Source: Spirochaetales bacterium
GTDB lineage: Bacteria > Spirochaetota > Spirochaetia > Sphaerochaetales > Sphaerochaetaceae
Direction of reading: 5' to 3'
Assembly (NCBI GenBank): GCA_022784805.1
Contig: JALFYG010000024.1
Coordinates: 1-9,135 of the forward strand
DNA length: 9,135 nucleotides
Each line of letters begins with the position of its first letter. Position 1 is the stretch's first letter. The notes beneath the pieces were generated by a model, which was not told the DNA's origin, searched no databases, and worked only from the letters and a program-made list of their open reading frames with translations. Below, one piece after another: positions 1 to 6,014 of this stretch. The position numbers were made by a program, and so were the translations under genes.

Positions 1-188
1 ATCTTTCCCTCATCCGTAAGGAAGGAACCGGAGATAGCGTTGAAGAGTGTGGACTTACCAGCACCGTTGGCGCCGATTATTGAGATAAACTCACCCTTCT
101 CCACTCTCAGGTTTATATCCACGAGCGCTTTCTTTTCAAAAACCGTGTTGGGGTTGAATGTTTTGGAGACACCTTTGATCTCAAGCAT
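1..188 (-). CDS. ABC transporter ATP-binding protein, COG1101 type (partial, N-terminal 62 codons)
   Basis: This is the energising ATPase of the importer whose permease and binding protein lie just upstream, cut by the left window edge. The visible product starts MLEIKGVSKTFNPNTVFEKK and carries the Walker A loop GANGAGKST at residues 39-47, followed by LFNAISGSFLTDEGK. The start ATG (188-186) has a near-perfect Shine-Dalgarno AAGGAGG (201-195) with a 6-nt spacer. The gene overlaps the permease stop by 8 bp, so translation is probably coupled. The opening (LEIK-VSKTFNP-T--EKKAL) resembles the COG1101 ATPases that accompany COG4120 permeases and COG2984 binding proteins. Walker B, the signature motif and the H-loop lie outside the window, so integrity of the gene cannot be judged. 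The family call is strong; the substrate is unknown. Confidence 0.9.
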   Translation of the reverse strand, partial: MLEIKGVSKTFNPNTVFEKKALVDINLRVEKGEFISIIGANGAGKSTLFNAISGSFLTDEGK

Positions 189-1110
189 TTCCAGCCTCCT
201 TCTTTGCCCTATGGATTCTGATGAAATCATCTTTCTTTCCTTTGAAGTATGGGAATGAGATGGCGATGATTACGATTACAGAGGAAATGAGCTTCAACAT
301 GTAAGCCGGCAAGTTGAATCTCAAGGCGATAGTATATACCAAGCGGAATATGAAGGCTCCCAACACTACACCAATTGCTCTCTTTGTAATTCCTCCCTTT
401 CCCATGAAAGCCCTGCCGATGAGGAGGGAAGCAAGAGCTATGGTGACCATACCCGATCCAATGGTTACGTTTACGGACTTCTGGCTTTGTGCCAACAAAC
501 ATCCGGAAAGCGCTGTGAAGGATGAAGAGATACAGAGACCGATTATTGTAGTGAAGGCCGGGTTGATTGACGAGGACTTCACCATGTCCGGGTTATCTCC
601 AGTAGCTCTCAAGGAAAGTCCCAACCTAGTCTTAAGAAAAAACGAGAGAAAAACCACAACCAACGCAACAAAAATAAGAGCAGTGATCAACTTATAAGAG
701 GAAGCGAGGAATGTTGAAGAGAGAGCGCTCTTCATCATTGTAAAGATTGTGGTTGTCTTATTCATATTCAATAATGAGGCACCGCCCATTATTGCAATAT
801 TCACTGAATAAAGCCCTGTATTGACAATGATTCCTGCCAAAAGGCTGTCGATTCCCATCTTGGTCTGAAGAATAGATGTGACCAATCCTGATAATACTCC
901 TGCACCCATGGCTGCAGGGATAGATAACAGAGGATGCCCAGCAATTGCTGTAACAGCGCCAACGACTGCTCCTAAAGTGAAGCAGCCGTCAGTAGAAAGG
1001 TCACATACATTGAGCATGGAGTAACTCAAGAAGAGAGCCAAAACTGTGAGGGAACTCATTAGGCCCAGTTCTAGGGCTGTTGTGCCAAGTCCAATTATTG
1101 TTTCCAGCAT
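181..1110 (-). CDS. ABC transporter permease, COG4120 / BPD_transp_2 family
   Basis: Inner-membrane channel subunit (309 aa) of the ABC importer. The protein is almost wholly hydrophobic, with about eight to nine apparent membrane segments. It carries the family-typical stretch DLSTDGCFTLGA near residue 38 and a cytoplasmic coupling region LSLRATGDNPDMVKSSSIN near residues 170-190, where the ATPase should dock. The tail is short, basic and cytoplasmic (KGKKDDFIRIHRAKKEAGNA). Full length for the family. The start ATG is preceded by AAGGA with a 6-nt spacer, and only 9 bp separate it from the stop of the binding-protein gene. It overlaps the ATPase start by 8 bp, so the three genes form one operon. 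A characterised family relative is the tryptophan importer TrpXYZ of streptococci, but other members carry unknown ligands, so substrate should not be copied across. Confidence 0.92.
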   Translation of the reverse strand: MLETIIGLGTTALELGLMSSLTVLALFLSYSMLNVCDLSTDGCFTLGAVVGAVTAIAGHPLLSIPAAMGAGVLSGLVTSILQTKMGIDSLLAGIIVNTGLYSVNIAIMGGASLLNMNKTTTIFTMMKSALSSTFLASSYKLITALIFVALVVVFLSFFLKTRLGLSLRATGDNPDMVKSSSINPAFTTIIGLCISSSFTALSGCLLAQSQKSVNVTIGSGMVTIALASLLIGRAFMGKGGITKRAIGVVLGAFIFRLVYTIALRFNLPAYMLKLISSVIVIIAISFPYFKGKKDDFIRIHRAKKEAGNA

Positions 1111-1119
1111 TTTAATTCC

Positions 1120-2151
1120 TTATAGATCGCTGAAGCTTTCAGCTGTTGTGATGGAAGCCACCTTTGTACAGAATGGAGCGAAGATAGATGAAAGAGTATC
1201 GAAGTCGTATCCAAGCTCTGCAGCTGTCTCAATGTTGATAGTAGCTGTACCGTTGTCGAAAGTACGTACAGGAGTAGAAGCTGGATCTTTTCCATCTACG
1301 AGTATCTCTGCAACCATCTTTCCTGTTTCCCTACCAAGGTTAGCGTAGTCTACACCATAACCGAGGAATGCACCGTTAAGAGCAAATGAGTCTGCACCTG
1401 TGAACTGTGGGATTCCTGCAGCGTTGAAGATTTCATAGATTGAAAGCTCAGCTGTCATGATAGTGTTGTCACTTGGTGTGAATACAGCATCAACCTTGTC
1501 TGCAATGAGAGCCTCTGTTGCAAGAATGACTTCGTCAACTGTTGTTCCCATTCTTTCTACATATGCAATACCCTTGCCAGCAAGATATTCCTTTGCTGTC
1601 TTGATGGCTGTTGTGGAAGAATCCTGACCTGCGTCATACAAGAGACCGATCTTATCAGCATCTGGGTTGAGAGCAAAGATCAAGTTCATGACTGCTGTTG
1701 TATCCAAAAAGTCACTGGTTCCTGTAAGGTTAGCCCCCGGTGCATCCAGAGAATCTACGATTCCAGCAGCAAGAGGGTCTGAAACAGCTGCGAAGACTAC
1801 AGGGATGCCATTGTCTTCAGTTGCTGCCTGCATAGCCATGGCAACAGGAGTTGCAACACCAACCATCAAATCAACATCATCTGCGATGAAGTTTGCAATA
1901 ATCTGAGCGAGAACGTTTGCGTCTGCATTACAGTTATCATACTTAATATCGAACTTGACGCCTTTTTCTGCTTCTATTTCAGCAAGCTGATCCTGGATGT
2001 TTTCACAGATCTGGTTGAGGGAAGCGTCATCTACGAAGTTACAAATACCGACTTTATATGTCTTTATCCCTGATTCTTCTTTAGCACCCTGAGCGAATAC
2101 AGAGACGAGAGCGAGAGATACGATGAGAAGCATAGCTAAATATTTTTTCAT
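1120..2151 (-). CDS. ABC transporter periplasmic substrate-binding protein, COG2984 (ABC_sub_bind, PF04392)
   Basis: Extracytoplasmic ligand-binding subunit (343 aa). The N-terminus MKKYLAMLLIVSLALVSVFA followed by QGAKEESG is a classic signal peptide. There is no lipobox cysteine, so a soluble periplasmic protein is expected. Two Rossmann-like lobes follow. The first starts at YKVGICNFVDDASLNQI and includes GVATPVAMAMQ and IPVVFAAVSDPLAAG. The second includes DKIGLLYDAGQDSST, VDAVFTPSDNTIM, the IPQFTGADSFALNGA strand and GVDYANLGRETGKM. These are the usual landmarks of PF04392, although the first lobe's opening differs from the common VGI-Q-V-HPALD form, which may mean a different ligand. 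The RBS is AAGGA with a 9-nt spacer. First gene of the transporter operon. In this setting a nucleoside or related ribosyl compound is a reasonable ligand guess; tryptophan-like ligands are the family precedent. Confidence 0.92.
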   Translation of the reverse strand: MKKYLAMLLIVSLALVSVFAQGAKEESGIKTYKVGICNFVDDASLNQICENIQDQLAEIEAEKGVKFDIKYDNCNADANVLAQIIANFIADDVDLMVGVATPVAMAMQAATEDNGIPVVFAAVSDPLAAGIVDSLDAPGANLTGTSDFLDTTAVMNLIFALNPDADKIGLLYDAGQDSSTTAIKTAKEYLAGKGIAYVERMGTTVDEVILATEALIADKVDAVFTPSDNTIMTAELSIYEIFNAAGIPQFTGADSFALNGAFLGYGVDYANLGRETGKMVAEILVDGKDPASTPVRTFDNGTATINIETAAELGYDFDTLSSIFAPFCTKVASITTAESFSDL

Positions 2152-2195
2152 TTTTTTAATTCCTTATTAGTTAGAGATTTTTCTGGATAAAAAGC

Positions 2196-2240
2196 TTATA
2201 CATGAGGCGCTTTGCGCCACCTTCTTGTTCTTCTCTTCAT
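2196..2240 (-). CDS. Putative 14-codon arginine-rich leader peptide upstream of the ABC operon
   Basis: A short reading frame inside the leader of the transporter operon encodes MKRRTRRWRKAPHV and ends in TAA. Five of 14 residues are arginine and two are lysine, with four AGA/AGG arginine codons followed by one CGC. Its ATG (2240-2238) is preceded by AAGGAG (2252-2247) at a 6-nt spacer, a better ribosome binding site than that of the following binding-protein gene. Codons 8-12 overlap a perfect GGCGC-AAA-GCGCC hairpin. The frame lies downstream of the candidate promoter and 44 bases before the binding-protein ATG. That layout is what a translation-sensing leader would look like. It could also be a chance frame; no homology is claimed. 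Confidence 0.4.
   Translation of the reverse strand: MKRRTRRWRKAPHV
2206..2218 (-). repeat. Perfect GC hairpin in the ABC operon leader
   Basis: The RNA strand reads GGCGC-AAA-GCGCC: a 5-bp all-GC stem with a 3-nt loop in otherwise AT-rich sequence, overlapping the 3' part of the small leader frame. The next run of U (GCUUUUUAUCC) begins about 11 nt downstream, too far for a standard intrinsic terminator. It could be a pause or anti-structure element. No specific riboswitch class was recognised. Confidence 0.4.
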
Positions 2241-2266
2241 ATTCTTCTCCTTAATTAATGACACAA

Positions 2267-2295
2267 TTGTTACTCTTAATAGTAACACTTGTCAA
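2267..2295 (-). promoter_or_regulatory. Candidate sigma-70 promoter for the ABC operon
   Basis: On the minus strand a perfect -35 TTGACA (2295-2290) is followed after 17 nt by the weak -10 TAACAA (2272-2267), or AACAAT one base further. This would start transcription near 2260, giving a leader of about 108 nt that contains the small arginine-rich frame. The -35 is convincing and the -10 is poor. The space between the two boxes is filled by an inverted repeat, as expected for a repressed promoter. Confidence 0.45.
2268..2287. promoter_or_regulatory. Inverted-repeat operator candidate, promoter-proximal copy
   Basis: The plus strand reads TGTTACTCTTAATAGTAACA: perfect 7-bp arms (TGTTACT / AGTAACA) around a 6-nt AT-rich centre. 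The symmetry extends to 11-bp arms with one mismatch (CAATTGTTACT / AGTAACACTTG). It lies between the candidate -35 and -10, where a bound dimeric repressor would block RNA polymerase. The cognate regulator is not in the window and I cannot assign a family from the motif. Confidence 0.5.
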
Positions 2296-2311
2296 TAGAA
2301 TTTTCACAGAA

Positions 2312-2331
2312 TATTACTATTTATAGAAACA
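2312..2331. promoter_or_regulatory. Inverted-repeat operator candidate, distal copy
   Basis: The plus strand reads TATTACTATTTATAGAAACA, identical at 16 of 20 positions to the proximal element in the same orientation, with imperfect arms of the same length and spacer. The centre-to-centre distance is 44 bp, about four helical turns, so two dimers would bind roughly the same face of the DNA. It starts directly after the stop codon of the deaminase gene. A degenerate secondary site is plausible; similarity driven by AT-richness is the alternative. Confidence 0.38.
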
Positions 2332-2332
2332 T

Positions 2333-3643
2333 TTAGTTTTTCCCGTATAATCTCTCTACGCTTTTCTTCACCTCAAAGTAGACTTTTTCTCTATCTATGG
2401 TCTTATAAATGCCGTTCTCATAAAGAATCTTTCCATCAACCATTGTCATCTTCACATCGCTTCCCTGGGCAGAATAGACCAAGAGAGCCTCAGGATTGAG
2501 ATTAGGAATAAGATGAGGGGCTGTCGTGTCGAAGGCCACGATATCTGCTTTCTTTCCTACTTCCAGGCTTCCTGTATCAAACCTGCCCTGGGCTTTTGCT
2601 CCGTTGATGGTCGCCATCTTCAATACTGTTGTCGGATCCATTACAGTCGGGTCCCCTGTCCTTCCGTTGTGGATAATGGAAGCAAGATGTATCTCTTCCA
2701 TGAAATTAAGGTTATTGTTACTTGCAGCTCCATCTGTACCCAACGCAACGTTAATACCTTTATTGATCATCTCCGGAATAGGAGCATAACCACTACCAAG
2801 TTTCAAATTTGAAGTCGGATTATGGACAACGGTGACTCCCTTTTCTTTGAGAATATCCATATCGCTCTCCTCCACCCATACGCAGTGTGCGGCAAGGGTC
2901 GGGTTCTCAAAGCATCCCAGGTCATTAAACCACTCAGTAGGTGTCTTTCCAAACTTCTCGATACACTCCACATGCTCTTTCTTTGTCTCTGAAAGGTGGA
3001 TCTGCATGCATAGGCCTTTCTTTTTACAGTCCTCGCTATATCTTCTTACCACCAGTTCCTTACATGTATACTCAGCGTGGATGGCGTAATCTACCTTCAG
3101 TCTTTCATCATATGCGTTGTGATAATCCCTGTAGAGGTCTTCTGTCTCCTTAACTCGGTAGTATGAATCGTAATCGCTGTCACTCATTTCAGTGAAAGCC
3201 TGCATGACACGGGAGAAGTTTGCCTTGATTCCACTTCTTCCGATGGTATCTGCAACAGCCCAAGGCATGAGATACATATCTGTGAAGCTGGTTGTACCTG
3301 AAGCAAGCATCTCCATTATTGCCAGCTCCATTCCACACCTTAGGTCATCTTCATTCATTCTGTCTTCAATTGGCCACATTACATGGAGCCAATCTTGAAG
3401 TGGAAGATCACTTCCCACACCCCGCAGGAGATTCATGGCAGAGTGGCCGTGGCAATTAACAAAGCCTGGTGCAAGGATAAGATTATGACTGTCCCTCTCC
3501 TCTCCATACTTCTTTTTGGGCTCTTCCCTACCTATATAGTCGATTCTGTTTCCTTCGACTCCCAAATATCCATTTTCGATAAACTCAAATCCACCGTTAA
3601 CTGTTGCAAGAATACCTGCGTTCTTAAATAAAATAGATGACAT
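2333..3643 (-). CDS. mtaD: 5'-methylthioadenosine / S-adenosylhomocysteine deaminase-type amidohydrolase
   Basis: Predicted cytosolic metal-dependent hydrolase (436 aa) converting MTA, SAH or 5'-deoxyadenosine to the inosine form plus ammonia. The amidohydrolase metal ligands are in order: H65-G-H67 within FVNCHGHSAMNLLRG, H216 in IHLSET (with E219), H253 in LAAHCVW and D304 in LGTDGAASNN. H189 lies in IHAEYTC. DLPLQDWL-----WPIE is characteristic of MTA/SAH deaminases; the first pair is HGH where HTH is more usual. Length is normal for the family. The N-terminus (SSILFKNAGILATVNG) aligns with the usual family start, so ATG 3643 is probably right. It has no Shine-Dalgarno (upstream AAAATCTAACCT), and a candidate promoter would begin transcription at about the start codon. 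Divergent from the isomerase gene. Alternatives are guanine deaminase or related ATZ/TRZ enzymes, which are less likely. No clear terminator follows, so read-through into the ABC operon is possible. Confidence 0.85.
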   Translation of the reverse strand: MSSILFKNAGILATVNGGFEFIENGYLGVEGNRIDYIGREEPKKKYGEERDSHNLILAPGFVNCHGHSAMNLLRGVGSDLPLQDWLHVMWPIEDRMNEDDLRCGMELAIMEMLASGTTSFTDMYLMPWAVADTIGRSGIKANFSRVMQAFTEMSDSDYDSYYRVKETEDLYRDYHNAYDERLKVDYAIHAEYTCKELVVRRYSEDCKKKGLCMQIHLSETKKEHVECIEKFGKTPTEWFNDLGCFENPTLAAHCVWVEESDMDILKEKGVTVVHNPTSNLKLGSGYAPIPEMINKGINVALGTDGAASNNNLNFMEEIHLASIIHNGRTGDPTVMDPTTVLKMATINGAKAQGRFDTGSLEVGKKADIVAFDTTAPHLIPNLNPEALLVYSAQGSDVKMTMVDGKILYENGIYKTIDREKVYFEVKKSVERLYGKN

Positions 3644-3650
3644 AGGTTAG

Positions 3651-3679
3651 ATTTTAACAATACAAGACTTTGGTAACAA
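3651..3679 (-). promoter_or_regulatory. Candidate promoter for the deaminase gene (possibly leaderless mRNA)
   Basis: On the minus strand -35 TTGTTA (3679-3674), a 17-nt spacer and -10 TAAAAT (3656-3651, 5 of 6 consensus). Start of transcription would fall at about 3644, immediately before ATG 3643. Its -35 overlaps that of the opposite promoter by two bases. Confidence 0.4.
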
Positions 3680-3697
3680 CAACTCTTTCAGTACAAT
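3670..3697 (+). promoter_or_regulatory. Candidate promoter for the MtnA-like gene
   Basis: -35 TTGGTA (3670-3675), a 16-nt spacer and -10 TACAAT (3692-3697, 5 of 6 consensus). The predicted start near 3704 is downstream of the first in-frame ATG at 3702, which favours the ATG at 3714 as the real start. The resulting leader would be very short (about 10 nt), so either the promoter or the start needs mapping. Confidence 0.35.
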
Positions 3698-3713
3698 ATC
3701 TATGAGGTACTAT

Positions 3714-4766
3714 ATGGTGAGAGAAGATCATGACCTGGCGTTTATGCTGAGATATGAAAATATTGCGTCTTATGAAGAAGGAATGGTAAGAATCTTGGAT
3801 AGACGAGTCTATCCAACAGAAACGCGCTTTGAAGTATGTAAAAGTGTCATGGATGTAAGAAATGCCATAAAGAATATGGTGACCCAGTCTGCAGGCCCCT
3901 ACACAGCAGTAGGCATGGGAATGGCCCTTGCAGCCTATGAGTGCAGAGATAGGGGAGAAAAAGAGACACTGGAGTATCTTAAAGAAGCTTCATACCTTCT
4001 ATCTACTTCTCGACCAACTACCTCCAAAAGATACGCTTCAATTACCGAAAGCTGCATTCCCGTGGCATTAAATGCTTTAAAAGAAGGAAGAAAGGCAGAC
4101 GAAGCCATCAGAGAACATGTTTATTCTCTCAATGACAATAGATACTCAAGAATCTGTAGGATATCAAATTACCTGGCGAGAGAGATACCTGATGGTGGCG
4201 CTGTAATGACCCAATGCTTTGGGGAAACAATCGTGGGTATGATGGCCCGCACTCTCAAAGAAGAGGGAAAGAATGTAAGGTTCTTCTGTCCAGAGACAAG
4301 GCCTTATTTCCAAGGGGCAAGACTCACAGCCACAGTGCTGTCTGAAATGGGATTCGACACCACTGTCATTACAGATAACATGCCTGCCTTCGTTTTAAAG
4401 AACGAGAATATCGATGTGTTTACTTCAGCCGCTGACGCCATAACAATGGATGGCTACGTAGTTAACAAAGTAGGAACATTAGGTATAGCCATATGTGCAA
4501 AATACTTTGGAACCAAGACCTTCGTTACCGGCGATCCTGATAAATTCCATAAGGCAATAGACGATGTAAAAATCGAAATGAGAGACCCAAAGTTCTCTTT
4601 GGAGGCGATGGGAGTAAGGACAGCCCCCAAAGGCGTCAAAGGCTACTATCCAGCCTTCGATATCACACCACCCTCCTTGATCACAGGAATCGTTACAGAC
4701 ATAGGAATTTATGATCCCTTGAATCTGAACTCTTATTTCTTGGACGGAGGAGAAGGAGAATACTGA
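3714..4766 (+). CDS. mtnA: MtnA/eIF2B-like sugar-1-phosphate isomerase (S-methyl-5-thioribose-1-phosphate isomerase family)
   Basis: Predicted cytosolic aldose-ketose isomerase acting on a 1-phosphorylated pentose such as methylthioribose-1-phosphate. Numbering here counts from an upstream in-frame ATG at 3702 (354 aa); from the start chosen here it is 350 aa. Family landmarks are RPT at 104-106, MTQCFGE with the catalytic Cys at C172, ETRPYFQGARLTA at 198-210, ITDNM at 223-227, SAADAI with the acid/base Asp at D245, and VVNKVGT at 253-259. Late conserved pieces are EMRDPKF and KGVKGYYPAFDITPP. The usual MtnA motifs RGAxAIG and THCNAG are replaced by QSAGPYTAVGMG and TQCFGE, so this is a distinct branch whose substrate may differ. 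I chose ATG 3714 because GAGG lies 6 nt upstream of it, while ATG 3702 has no ribosome binding site and lies upstream of the predicted transcription start. Divergent from the deaminase. Confidence 0.82.
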   Translation: MVREDHDLAFMLRYENIASYEEGMVRILDRRVYPTETRFEVCKSVMDVRNAIKNMVTQSAGPYTAVGMGMALAAYECRDRGEKETLEYLKEASYLLSTSRPTTSKRYASITESCIPVALNALKEGRKADEAIREHVYSLNDNRYSRICRISNYLAREIPDGGAVMTQCFGETIVGMMARTLKEEGKNVRFFCPETRPYFQGARLTATVLSEMGFDTTVITDNMPAFVLKNENIDVFTSAADAITMDGYVVNKVGTLGIAICAKYFGTKTFVTGDPDKFHKAIDDVKIEMRDPKFSLEAMGVRTAPKGVKGYYPAFDITPPSLITGIVTDIGIYDPLNLNSYFLDGGEGEY

Positions 4767-4783
4767 AGAGCGTATCTAAAGGA

Positions 4784-4805
4784 GGATAAAACTAGGTTTT
4801 ATTCC
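4784..4805. terminator. Weak hairpin between convergent genes
   Basis: GGATAAAAC-TAG-GTTTTATTCC can form a 9-bp AT-rich stem with one G-U pair and a 3-nt loop in the 62-bp gap between the convergent isomerase and lipoprotein genes. The position suits a bidirectional terminator. There is no proper T-tract on either side and the stem is weak. Confidence 0.22.
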
Positions 4806-4828
4806 CAGTGGACCCAGCATTTTCATGA

Positions 4829-5995
4829 TTAGTTGCTATAGAGTTCTTCCCCTTCCAGATTTTTTATCGAAAAATGATAATCTTTGCATCCTCTGGCACC
4901 CTTGTCTGTGTAATACATTTCATTTCCACCCCATGCTGCTCCTGGCAAAGATAGCAGATCCCCATCAATAATAATCTCTTTCATTATCCTGCAGTCATAG
5001 AAAGCATCTTCTCCGATACTTGAGACAGAGCTTGGAATAAAGATCTTTGGAAGACTTATGCAGGAAGTAAACGCATAGTCTCCAATAGACTTCAAATTAT
5101 TCGACAGTGTAACTGAAGCAAGGTTACTGCAATCCTTGAAGGCATTCTTACCAATGGATGCGACTTCGTTGTTACACGAAAACATCTTAAGACTTATGCA
5201 TCCTTCAAAGATAGAATCACTTAATACAGAAACACCATGAGGAAGTGTCACCTCTACAAGTTCCTTGCAGTTCATAAAAGCTTTTTCTCCGATTGAAGTC
5301 AGAGTATCGGGAAGAATGAGCTTAGTAAAAGAATATGATTTTTCTCCTTCCTTTGCAGAAAAGGCTTCATTATCAATAGCCTTCACTTTTGTTTCATTGA
5401 GATACCTGGGAATACTCAATGTATAACTGCCTTTCCTGGCTCTCAAGCTATCAGTTCCTTTGACAGCACAATCTTCCGAGATAGAAAGTTTATCTGAGTA
5501 TATCTTACATGTTAATTTATACCCCTCTTCACTATATGAAAGAGATGAATTAAATTCCTTATCTGTTTCAATTTCGTAAAACTTTGCACTATAGATTTTG
5601 TCATCAAAGCCCAGGTCTGAGACTGAGACCTTAGATCCTGTCTTACATAGCTTTGATGTAATCGGTTTTGCGTCTTCATAATAAAAGAAGTCTACATTTA
5701 CTCTCTTCGTCTTTGATATTGGATAAAGGACGATGTCTTCTGTAATAGGAGTACTGAAATCAAAAATATCTCCATCTTCAGTAAGAGACCAATAGAACTC
5801 CTCATTCACGGGCAGTTCTCCCTCTGAAGGAGGAACATCATTCTTTCCTTCCTTGACTACATGAGTCGTAATTACTCCTCCATCCACACCAAGATATGTC
5901 ACACTATAGGTGGAAGAAGGTGAATCTGGAGTACATGATGCCATTATTATGATTACAGAAGTAATAATTATCAAAGAGAGCCATATTTTTTTCAT
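4829..5995 (-). CDS. BspA-like leucine-rich-repeat surface lipoprotein with InlB-type B-repeat-like N-domain
   Basis: Predicted envelope lipoprotein (388 aa). A hydrophobic signal peptide ends in the lipobox IMAS-C, with lipidated C21, followed by a Ser/Pro-rich linker. Residues of about 29-95 (VTYLGVDGGVITTHVVKEG to ITEDIVLYPI) resemble a Listeria-Bacteroides/InlB B-type repeat. About 195-355 hold six tandem LRR_5 units of 23 residues, of the form I-G--AF--C--L--V-LP--V--I. Examples begin LTSIGEKAFMNC, VASIGKNAFKDC and VSSIGEDAFYDC. Such proteins are common surface or adhesion proteins in treponemes, oral and gut bacteria and trichomonads. The ligand is unknown. The RBS is AGGTG with a 5-nt spacer. 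It appears to be a single-gene unit, functionally unrelated to the metabolic genes around it, and the gene looks more AT-rich than the transporter genes. Confidence 0.85.
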   Translation of the reverse strand: MKKIWLSLIIITSVIIIMASCTPDSPSSTYSVTYLGVDGGVITTHVVKEGKNDVPPSEGELPVNEEFYWSLTEDGDIFDFSTPITEDIVLYPISKTKRVNVDFFYYEDAKPITSKLCKTGSKVSVSDLGFDDKIYSAKFYEIETDKEFNSSLSYSEEGYKLTCKIYSDKLSISEDCAVKGTDSLRARKGSYTLSIPRYLNETKVKAIDNEAFSAKEGEKSYSFTKLILPDTLTSIGEKAFMNCKELVEVTLPHGVSVLSDSIFEGCISLKMFSCNNEVASIGKNAFKDCSNLASVTLSNNLKSIGDYAFTSCISLPKIFIPSSVSSIGEDAFYDCRIMKEIIIDGDLLSLPGAAWGGNEMYYTDKGARGCKDYHFSIKNLEGEELYSN

Positions 5996-6014
5996 TTCTT
6001 CACCTGCTTCATTA

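Noticed and set aside
227..502. A 91-codon minus-strand open frame inside the permease gene
   Set aside because: It is an out-of-frame reading of the permease with His/Arg-rich unnatural composition and no RBS of its own.
314..697. A 127-codon plus-strand open frame opposite the permease gene
   Set aside because: Antisense shadow of a strongly supported permease; no RBS and no recognisable domain.
2196..2218. Intrinsic terminator made by the GGCGC hairpin in the ABC leader
   Set aside because: The U-run begins about 11 nt after the stem and is only five U long, so it does not fit a standard terminator.
2152..2332. Known riboswitch (purine, SAM, SAH, T-box) in the 181-bp leader
   Set aside because: I looked for conserved cores and multi-stem architecture and saw only one short hairpin; a covariance-model search of this leader would be decisive.
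3672..3678. GGTAACA in the divergent promoter region as a third copy of the ABC operator
   Set aside because: Only one half-site resembles the repeat; the other half at the required spacing does not match.
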